Source of the DNA: Candidatus Rifleibacteriota bacterium
GTDB taxonomy: Bacteria > Riflebacteria > Ozemobacteria > Ozemobacterales > Ozemobacteraceae
Length of the DNA stretch: 7,978 bases
Direction: 5' to 3'
Assembly (NCBI GenBank): GCA_022704885.1
Contig: JAKJFO010000182.1
Span: 1 to 7,978, forward strand
The translations under genes and the position numbers were made by a program. Under the pieces are notes generated by a model. It searched no databases. It was given only the letters and a program-made list of their open reading frames with translations, and was not told the DNA's origin. Below are positions 1-5,778 of the stretch, in pieces (position 1 is the stretch's first letter; every line of letters starts with the position of its first letter).

Positions 1-999
1 CCCGAATTCAGCGGCAAAATTTACTACAGCCACGCCTGCCACGCTGCGACTGCGGCAAATGGCGATGACCAGCCGGCGGCCCTGTTTTTTTCCGCCGGCA
101 GCAACGGCCGGGCCTTTTACCCGTTTCTGATGAAGCGGGTGCCCGAAGCAGTCGGCGGCAACGGCGAAGTCGATCTCGAAACCGCCTATGGCTACGGTGG
201 CCCTGTGTTTTTCGATCTGAACACAGAGCAGATCGACGAATTTTACCGTCAGATGCGCAGCTGGGCCACAGCAAACCACGTTGTCGCTGAATTTATCAGA
301 TTCAACCCGCTCACCCCCTTTCAAACCTGCGTAGACCCGGCCTGCCAGGTCAGTCATAACCGCATCACCGTCAGCATCGATCTTACAAATGGACCTGAAG
401 CCGTCTTAAACAGCTGTTCAGCAGCTCGCCAGCGCAACTGGAAAAAGGGCACCCGACTCGGCCTGAGCGTTCGCCGTCTGGCTGACCCGGCAGAGTTTGT
501 GCCGCTATATACGCAAACCATGCAGCGCCTCGCGGCCAGGTCATATTACCGCTTCCCGCAGCAGTATTTCGCTGCGCTCGCTGCCCTGCCCGAAGATAGC
601 TGTTTTTATGCCGGTGCCTTCACCGACGATGGTCGCCTGGCTGCTGCTGCCATATATCTGCTTGATCCGACCAGCGCCCATTACCATCTTGGCGCCTCAG
701 ACCCGCAGCTGCTGCATACCCAGGCAAACTCTTTTCTGATGCTCGAATTTGCCCGCAGACTCTGTGGCTCAGGGCGACAACTGCTGCACCTGGGTGGCGG
801 GCTGTCGCTTGCCGATGACGACAGCCTTTTCCGCTTTAAATCCGGATTTTCAGCACGCCGCCATGATTTTTTTATCGGCCGTCGCATTTTCAACCAGCAG
901 AAATACGCGCTGTTTTCTGGGCACTGGCAGAAACTTACCGGGCTGACCCCGCAGATTCTTCTGCATTATCACTACGGAGCCAACGATGAAAACCTTTGA
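1..999 (+). CDS. GNAT/FemAB-like acyltransferase, 5'-truncated by the window edge
   Basis: The reading frame is open from the first base to the TGA at 997-999, giving 332 visible residues, so the true start lies upstream. The in-frame ATG at 130 falls inside a continuous fold and has no ribosome binding site. A YGYGGP motif lies at visible residues 63-68, as in FemAB/BioF2-like members of the GNAT superfamily. The C-terminal half, with the segment around HLGGGLSLADDDSLFRFKSGF, looks like the second GNAT fold of these proteins. The family transfers acyl or aminoacyl groups to amines, for example in peptidoglycan bridges, lipids or surface sugars; the substrate here cannot be read from sequence. 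No signal peptide or membrane segment is visible, so a cytoplasmic enzyme is likely. Its 3' end overlaps the methyltransferase gene by 14 bp, which suggests translational coupling and a shared pathway. The family call is fairly firm; the function is open. Confidence 0.75.
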   Translation, partial: PEFSGKIYYSHACHAATAANGDDQPAALFFSAGSNGRAFYPFLMKRVPEAVGGNGEVDLETAYGYGGPVFFDLNTEQIDEFYRQMRSWATANHVVAEFIRFNPLTPFQTCVDPACQVSHNRITVSIDLTNGPEAVLNSCSAARQRNWKKGTRLGLSVRRLADPAEFVPLYTQTMQRLAARSYYRFPQQYFAALAALPEDSCFYAGAFTDDGRLAAAAIYLLDPTSAHYHLGASDPQLLHTQANSFLMLEFARRLCGSGRQLLHLGGGLSLADDDSLFRFKSGFSARRHDFFIGRRIFNQQKYALFSGHWQKLTGLTPQILLHYHYGANDENL

Positions 1000-1657
1000 C
1001 AAACAATGGAATGAAGTGCACGAAACGAGAAACTGGGGCAAATACCCTGCCGAGGAACTCGTCAGATTCATGGCACGAAATTTTCCGGTGGCACGGCGCC
1101 ATAAAACCATGGTGCTCGATCTTGGCTGCGGCACCGGTGCCAACACCTGGTATCTCTGTCGTGAAGGCTTCAAAACCTTTGCCTTTGACGGCGCTTTCGC
1201 CGCTCTACCCAGAGCCAGAGATTTGTGCCACGGCGAGGTTTCACAACCGCATCTGCTGCAGGCTGATGCCGGGCAACTGCCATTCGCCGACGCCAGTTTC
1301 GACGCAGTTGTCGAAATCGGTGCTCTCGCGTCAAACAGCACTGCCGGGGTAAATAGCATTCTTTCAGAGATCAGCAGAACCCTGAAGCCCGGCGGCAGAT
1401 TTTTCGCCTCGGTGCTGTTTACCCGTTCCACAACCGGGTTTGGCACCGGCGAAAAGATTGACGCACACAGCTGGCGTAATGTGGCAGATGGCCCGGTAGT
1501 TGGTCTCGGCACCATTCATTTCTTCGACCGGGCAGAAATTAAAAAGCTGTGGCAGCGGCATGGCTTTATAAACCTCGAAATCGACCGCAGCGAAAGAACT
1601 GACAGAAACGGTTCGTTCAAAGTCAGCTTCTACATGGTCGCCGCCACCCGCAGTTGA
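986..1657 (+). CDS. Class I SAM-dependent methyltransferase (Methyltransf_11/25 type)
   Basis: The protein has 223 residues, typical of a small Rossmann-fold methyltransferase. SAM-binding motif I is VLDLGCGTG at residues 43-51. D68 in the FAFDGA segment fits the acidic residue that binds the SAM ribose. Motif II/III is the QADAGQLPFADASFDAVVE stretch at 92-110, and LKPGG (133-137) is the usual post-motif loop. The substrate is unknown. The N-terminal sequence FDKQWNEVHETRNWGKYPAEELVRFMAR resembles small-molecule or sugar methyltransferases of surface-polysaccharide loci, but this is a weak hint. The ATG at 986 has GGAG at 976-979 with 6 nt spacing, inside the end of the upstream acyltransferase gene. 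The overlap supports one transcript and coupled translation, and the two enzymes may decorate the same molecule. Confidence 0.85.
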   Translation: MKTFDKQWNEVHETRNWGKYPAEELVRFMARNFPVARRHKTMVLDLGCGTGANTWYLCREGFKTFAFDGAFAALPRARDLCHGEVSQPHLLQADAGQLPFADASFDAVVEIGALASNSTAGVNSILSEISRTLKPGGRFFASVLFTRSTTGFGTGEKIDAHSWRNVADGPVVGLGTIHFFDRAEIKKLWQRHGFINLEIDRSERTDRNGSFKVSFYMVAATRS

Positions 1658-1685
1658 TTGCATAACCAGAAGAAGAGAGCAGCAA

Positions 1686-2213
1686 ATGTCAGATCAACAG
1701 TTTTTTATACCACTGCAGACGCAAAAGCCACTGAGTGTCGTGCTCATCGAGCCTGACATTCCGCAGAATACGGGCAATATTGCCAGGCTCTGCGCCGCAA
1801 CCGGCGCCGAACTGGTTCTGGTCAGACCGCTCGGGTTCAGGCTCACCGATACAGCCTTGCAAAGAGCCGGCATGGACTACTGGAAATCTCTCAACCCGGT
1901 CATTTTGAACGATCTCGATGAATTCTTCGAGTGGGCGAACAACAAGCGGGTCTTCTACCTTTCGGCGCACGGCCAGCAAAGCTACACGGCAGCACGCTAC
2001 CAGTCTGGCGATGCCCTGGTGTTTGGTTCAGAGTCAACCGGGCTGCCGACAAGAGTCTTTGAACACGCAAAAGCAGCGAACAGCCTGATAACTTTGCCAA
2101 TGCTGCAGAACACCCGCTGTATCAATGTTTCATCAGCGGCAGCCGCTTCGGTGTATGAGGCGCTCAGGCAGATTTATGGCTGGTCGTCGCCGTCCGGGCC
2201 TGAAAACCCCTGA
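1686..2213 (+). CDS. trmL: tRNA (cytidine/uridine-34 2'-O)-methyltransferase TrmL (SPOUT family)
   Basis: At 175 residues this is slightly longer than typical TrmL/YibK proteins (about 155-160). It has the SPOUT trefoil-knot signatures in order: an N-terminal strand followed by EPDIPQNTGNIARLCAATGA at 22-41 (with N28, R34), FGSESTGLP at 113-121 (E116 in the SAM-binding knot), and LPMLQNTRCINVSSAAA at 137-153. TrmL methylates the ribose 2'-OH of nucleotide 34 in tRNA-Leu anticodons, acting as a dimer in the cytoplasm and improving wobble decoding. About 15 extra residues precede the first strand. The ATG at 1686 follows a purine-rich AGAAGAGAG stretch that can serve as ribosome binding site. 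A 28 bp gap after the methyltransferase suggests co-transcription. The C-terminal tail (SSPSGPENP) lies over the end of the convergent zinc-ribbon gene and is probably not part of the fold. The closest alternative is another SpoU-type RNA methyltransferase, but the short single-domain layout favours TrmL. Confidence 0.93.
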   Translation: MSDQQFFIPLQTQKPLSVVLIEPDIPQNTGNIARLCAATGAELVLVRPLGFRLTDTALQRAGMDYWKSLNPVILNDLDEFFEWANNKRVFYLSAHGQQSYTAARYQSGDALVFGSESTGLPTRVFEHAKAANSLITLPMLQNTRCINVSSAAAASVYEALRQIYGWSSPSGPENP

Positions 2214-2557
2214 GGGCCCGGGCCGGCCGGTTCTTCGCCAGCACCGCCGGCAAATTCTTCGGCAGCCATGGCTTCTATTTCATCATCCATGTTTTCGCCC
2301 ATTTCCCTGGCCATTTTTTTGGCCCAGGTCGCAAAGGTGCGCGGGTCGTTTTCGTCGATTCCCGACATTTTTGTCGGGTCGGCCAGTGATTCCATCAGCT
2401 GTTCTTCGCTGCGAACAGTTTTGACACGAGAAACAAGCCGCGAGGTTTTCTGCGAACCGCAATGCTGGCAGGCGTGAGTTTCATCACGGCTGCTGATCGG
2501 GCACAAAACCGTGAACTTTTTCCGGCAGTCAGCGCAACAAAATTCATAAAGAGGCAT
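2174..2557 (-). CDS. FmdB-family zinc-ribbon protein
   Basis: The protein has 127 residues and begins MPLYEFCCADC, the characteristic start of the FmdB/CxxC_CxxC_SSSS putative regulatory family. One zinc ribbon is formed by C8-x2-C11 and C30-x2-C33, the second pair within CQHCGS. The remaining ~80 residues contain a predicted helical, acidic segment and a Gly/Pro/Glu-rich tail ending DGDDQP, which looks disordered. The family was named for a proposed regulator of formamidase expression, but the function of most members is unknown. The frame opens further upstream to an ATG at 2581. The internal ATG at 2557 is preferred because it has a GGGAG site 6 nt upstream and starts exactly at the conserved MPLYEF. 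It is transcribed leftward from a good promoter at 2592-2621. It converges on trmL with a 40 bp 3' overlap. Confidence 0.85.
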   Translation of the reverse strand: MPLYEFCCADCRKKFTVLCPISSRDETHACQHCGSQKTSRLVSRVKTVRSEEQLMESLADPTKMSGIDENDPRTFATWAKKMAREMGENMDDEIEAMAAEEFAGGAGEEPAGPGPQGFSGPDGDDQP

Positions 2558-2563
2558 ACCAGT

Positions 2564-2568
2564 CTCCC
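2564..2568 (-). promoter_or_regulatory. Ribosome binding site of the FmdB-type gene
   Basis: On the minus strand the sequence reads GGGAG, then 6 nt, then the ATG at 2557. It decides between the two in-frame starts. The longer alternative at 2581 would begin only about 10 bp from the -10 box at 2592-2597 and has no such site. Confidence 0.7.
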
Positions 2569-2588
2569 TAAATATATTCACACACAGG

Positions 2589-2618
2589 TCGATTATATGT
2601 TAATCTTAGGTTTACAAT
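2589..2618 (+). promoter_or_regulatory. Weak candidate promoter for the HEAT-cyclase gene
   Basis: On the plus strand TACAAT (2613-2618) matches five of six -10 consensus bases. It lies 18 bp downstream of TCGATT (2589-2594), a poor -35 matching three of six. The predicted transcript start would be near 2625, about 34 nt before the ATG at 2659. The candidate overlaps the leftward promoter almost completely. A weak -35 would be consistent with activator dependence, but this is inference. Confidence 0.3.
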
Positions 2619-2621
2619 CAA
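2592..2621 (-). promoter_or_regulatory. Sigma70-type promoter for the FmdB-type gene
   Basis: On the minus strand there is a -35 hexamer TTGATT (2621-2616), an 18 bp spacer, and a perfect consensus -10 TATAAT (2597-2592). The predicted transcript start is near 2585, leaving a leader of roughly 28 nt before the ATG at 2557. The region is locally AT-rich compared with the surrounding genes. Confidence 0.6.
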
Positions 2622-2658
2622 GATACCTGAAACAATCAAACCAGCCTGAGGAAACCTG

Positions 2659-5600
2659 ATGAGCCGGTCGCCATATGAACTGATCAACAGTACAGACGAT
2701 GCACTCTGGCGTGAGGGGCTTAACGCGCTTCTGATTGAACATTCTGCCGATGCCGCCCGCGCAATTATCAGCCTTTTGAGCGACAAGGCGTGGCACAAAC
2801 GTGAAGCTGCCGCCAAAACCCTGCGCGAATGGGGCGAAGACATCAGCGACCTTCTCGAAGGCTCGCTTTCAGAAGCCAACGTTGACCAGTTTTACTGGAT
2901 TCTCAATATTCTCGGGCATATCGGCAGCGACAAATCGCTGGCCTGTATCAGGCACGTTCTCGTCAGCAAAGATTCTGAACTGCGCGGCTATGCGGTGCGT
3001 GCCATTGCCGCCCAGAAAAAGATCGAGAACGCCAGAGCCCTTTACCAGATGCTTAACGACCCGAACTGGGCGGTTCGAAAGCTTTGCTTCGAACAGCTGC
3101 TTGGGTTTGGCACCACAATCCTCGACGATCTGCGCAAAATCATTGCAACCCCGGCAAAGATCCCCAACAACAGTGTTATTGCCCTGTTCGTTAAAATCGG
3201 CCAGGATGCGGTCATACCTGAACTGCAGAAGTTTTATGATGAGGGCGGGTTTCCGTTGCGTTACGCGATTGTTTCAGCACTCGGCGAACTGGGAACATTA
3301 CTGGCGATAGATTTTCTCATTCATCGTCTTGCTGACCCTTCCTGGGCAATCAGGCGACTCACGGCCGAACAGCTGCAGAAACTCGGGCCAAAAGTTTTTG
3401 ACCGATTGACCGCAACTTTCAGTAAAGCTGATTCGCTGATCAGATACGAAATTGTGCGCATTCTCGTAAACCTGCTCGGCGAAAAGTCGATGCCGTTGAT
3501 TCAACGTCTGCTTTCTGCCAACGACCAGGAACACCGCATGCTCGCCATCGAAAACCTCGCACGTCTCAAAAGCGACGAGGCAACCATGACTCTGATCGGC
3601 TGTCTTTCAGACCATGACCGCATAGTTTCCGACTATGCTTCTGACTGTCTGGCCGTCAAACCAAACCTGAATCTTGAGCTGCTGCTGCGCAATCTCGGCA
3701 CTGAAGACGAAAATCTGCGCTTTCAGATTATCAAGATTATCGGTTCTATCGGTGGTCTGGCCCTGAACCCGATCATCAGAATTCTCGAATCTGGCAACAA
3801 ACAGGAACGCCTCTTTCTGCTCGGCGTTCTCCAGAAAATCGCCCCGGATCAGAATCTGATCGACGTTCTTATCAAGCTTCTCGGCGACTGCAACTGGCCA
3901 GTGAGAAACGCTGCGGCCAACTGTCTGGTCAACTACGGCGAAGCTTCGGTCTCGGCGATCGTCAGGGCCCTGAACGACCCATCTGATGATGTTCAGTTCT
4001 GGTCACGTAAAGCTCTGCTCATGATCGGCCCCAAAGCGGTGATCACGCTCAAGAACATCCTCGAAGACGGTACCGAACCGGGCCTGATGCCTCACATCGT
4101 TTCGGCCCTGCTGTCGATGAACCACCCTGATGCGGTACCGGCAGTGACAAAATTTCTCGAAAACAGCGACGAATTACGCATTCAATCGGTATTTGCCTCC
4201 GTTCCTGATATATCTTCCAAAGACGTGGTCAATACTATTCTCAATCTGCTGACCCACCCCGACGAAAAAGTGGCGCGCTGGCTCTCACAGCTGCTTAAAA
4301 AGGCCGAAAATCCAAACCTGCGCCGCACGGTTTTTCTGGGTTTCAGCCATTCAAACGAAACGGTCAGATTTTATGTCTCTGAAGCCGTAGCAAGCTGGAA
4401 ATCTTTGGCCGAAGCAGATGTAAAAGTGGTTGCCAGACAGCTGCAGGTTGAAAAGAGCATGAAAAACCTGCGCTCCATTATCTCATGCCTGGCCCGCAAC
4501 CCCTTCCCGACTTCTGTCAAGGCTGTCGAAGATTTTCTACAGACATGCCAGCCCGGAATGATGCTCGACCTGATGCTCGAAACTGCGTCTCATGGGCGCC
4601 CTGAGTTTCTGCGCATGCTTGACCAGCTGTTGAACCGCAGGTCAGAAGTAATTACCCTCGATGACGTTGACCGGGTCGGTAAAATTCTCGGGCATGTCTA
4701 TCACAGCAACCCCGAAGGCCTGGTGCAGGGCCTCACTTCACCGAGCAAGGCTTACCGCTTCTGCTGTATCATTGCACTCGACTCAATTGAAGACCGGCGC
4801 ATTGCATTCTCAATCATGGAAACATTGATGCCCGATGAGGAGCCTGATGTCATGAAGCGTGCAGTCAAGACTCTGGCACGCTATTTCTTCCATGAAGATT
4901 TCAGGCTGAAGGGCGCAGTCACTGACTTCTTTCTCAGCCTCGGCAAGCTTATCACCGAGCCTCTATGCGAACATATCGAAACCCTCGAAAATGAAATCGA
5001 CCGCAAGGCTCTTGTCGACATGATCGAAAGCGTCGGCGGCTCTGTCGATCCGAACCTGCTGCGCCCGAAAGGCGAAGCAAAAGTCGTTCTCTCTGACAAC
5101 CACCTCGATGAAGTGCTCGAAAAGAGACGCCAGGCGCTCGAAGAGCTCGAAAAATACGACCAGCTCATCAAGGTCAGCCACACTCTCGACCTGTCGATCA
5201 TGTTCACCGACGTCAAGGGCTACACCGCATTCAGCAGCAAAGCATCGCTTTCAGAAGTCATGTCGATGCTCAAGCAGCATGATGAAATTCTCAAGCCGGT
5301 TTTCGAAAAATACAGCGGTGATGCTCTCAAAAAGATTGGTGACGCGTTTCTGGTGGTATTCGAAAACCATAACAATGCCATACTTGCCGCAATTGAGATT
5401 CAGCGTAAGCTTGCTGCCTTCAATCAGACCGTTCCAGAAGAGCGGCAACTGGCGATACGCATCGCCGTTAACAGCGGCTCGGTCATCAGAACCGAAAATG
5501 ACGTTCTCGGAGACGCAGTGAACCTGGCCTCGCGCCTTGAGGGCGTCGCTGACGCTTTCGAAATCGTCATTTCAGAGAACACCCTGCAGCGTATAAACCG

Positions 5601-5685
5601 CCAGATATTCGAAATCGAGCCCTACGGCTCCCATCAGCTGAAGGGTATCGAAAAGCCGGTCAAATCGTTCAAAATCAAGTGGTAA
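2659..5685 (+). CDS. HEAT-repeat protein with C-terminal class III adenylate cyclase domain
   Basis: The protein has 1008 residues. Residues 1 to about 805 form a long run of helical HEAT/Armadillo-like repeats (units such as DPNWAVRKLCFEQLLGFG and DCNWPVRNAAANCLVNYG). Residues ~815-845 are a charged coiled-coil-like linker (LEKRRQALEELEKYDQLI). Residues ~846-1008 are a class III nucleotide cyclase homology domain. All expected active-site residues are present: metal-binding D851 (FTD) and D895 (KKIGD), the adenine-specifying pair K891 and D948, and the transition-state residues N955 and R959 (VNLASR). This predicts synthesis of cAMP rather than cGMP, most likely as a homodimer. No signal peptide or membrane helix is seen, so it is cytoplasmic, with the HEAT array as probable sensor or docking surface. 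The ATG at 2659 follows a strong GAGGAAA site (2648-2654). The gene is monocistronic, ending at the bidirectional terminator. The enzyme call is strong; the input signal is unknown. Confidence 0.93.
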   Translation: MSRSPYELINSTDDALWREGLNALLIEHSADAARAIISLLSDKAWHKREAAAKTLREWGEDISDLLEGSLSEANVDQFYWILNILGHIGSDKSLACIRHVLVSKDSELRGYAVRAIAAQKKIENARALYQMLNDPNWAVRKLCFEQLLGFGTTILDDLRKIIATPAKIPNNSVIALFVKIGQDAVIPELQKFYDEGGFPLRYAIVSALGELGTLLAIDFLIHRLADPSWAIRRLTAEQLQKLGPKVFDRLTATFSKADSLIRYEIVRILVNLLGEKSMPLIQRLLSANDQEHRMLAIENLARLKSDEATMTLIGCLSDHDRIVSDYASDCLAVKPNLNLELLLRNLGTEDENLRFQIIKIIGSIGGLALNPIIRILESGNKQERLFLLGVLQKIAPDQNLIDVLIKLLGDCNWPVRNAAANCLVNYGEASVSAIVRALNDPSDDVQFWSRKALLMIGPKAVITLKNILEDGTEPGLMPHIVSALLSMNHPDAVPAVTKFLENSDELRIQSVFASVPDISSKDVVNTILNLLTHPDEKVARWLSQLLKKAENPNLRRTVFLGFSHSNETVRFYVSEAVASWKSLAEADVKVVARQLQVEKSMKNLRSIISCLARNPFPTSVKAVEDFLQTCQPGMMLDLMLETASHGRPEFLRMLDQLLNRRSEVITLDDVDRVGKILGHVYHSNPEGLVQGLTSPSKAYRFCCIIALDSIEDRRIAFSIMETLMPDEEPDVMKRAVKTLARYFFHEDFRLKGAVTDFFLSLGKLITEPLCEHIETLENEIDRKALVDMIESVGGSVDPNLLRPKGEAKVVLSDNHLDEVLEKRRQALEELEKYDQLIKVSHTLDLSIMFTDVKGYTAFSSKASLSEVMSMLKQHDEILKPVFEKYSGDALKKIGDAFLVVFENHNNAILAAIEIQRKLAAFNQTVPEERQLAIRIAVNSGSVIRTENDVLGDAVNLASRLEGVADAFEIVISENTLQRINRQIFEIEPYGSHQLKGIEKPVKSFKIKW

Positions 5686-5710
5686 AGCACTGACGCTGAT
5701 ACGCGCAAAT

Positions 5711-5753
5711 AAAAAACGGTCTGCTGCATGACTCTGCGGCAGACCGTTTTTTT
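5711..5753. terminator. Bidirectional rho-independent terminator
   Basis: The GC-rich hairpin CGGTCTGCTGC (5717-5727) pairs with GCGGCAGACCG (5736-5746) around an 8 nt loop, with one G-T wobble. An A6 tract precedes it (5711-5716) and a T7 tract follows (5747-5753), so each strand has a hairpin followed by a U-run. It lies 25 bp after the cyclase stop and 25 bp beyond the stop of the convergent HEAT-PilT gene, and can end both transcripts. Confidence 0.93.
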
Positions 5754-5778
5754 ATCTGTTCTTTCGTCAGTTTCTGGC

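Noticed and set aside
130..999. ATG at 130 as the start of the acyltransferase
   Set aside because: The frame is open to the window edge with plausible protein sequence before it, and there is no ribosome binding site. The gene is better called 5'-partial.
850..1515. 221-residue minus-strand open frame across the acyltransferase and methyltransferase genes
   Set aside because: It lies antisense to two well-supported genes, its translation shows no recognisable domain or motif, and its composition is that of a shadow frame.
2567..2582. Possible CRP-like cAMP receptor site near the cyclase promoter
   Set aside because: Only one half-site (TCACA at 2578-2582) is present. The partner half at the proper spacing reads CCTAA rather than TGTGA.
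2462..2659. 65-residue plus-strand frame ending just at the HEAT-cyclase start
   Set aside because: It runs antisense through the conserved zinc-ribbon coding region and then through the promoter region, with no recognisable protein features.
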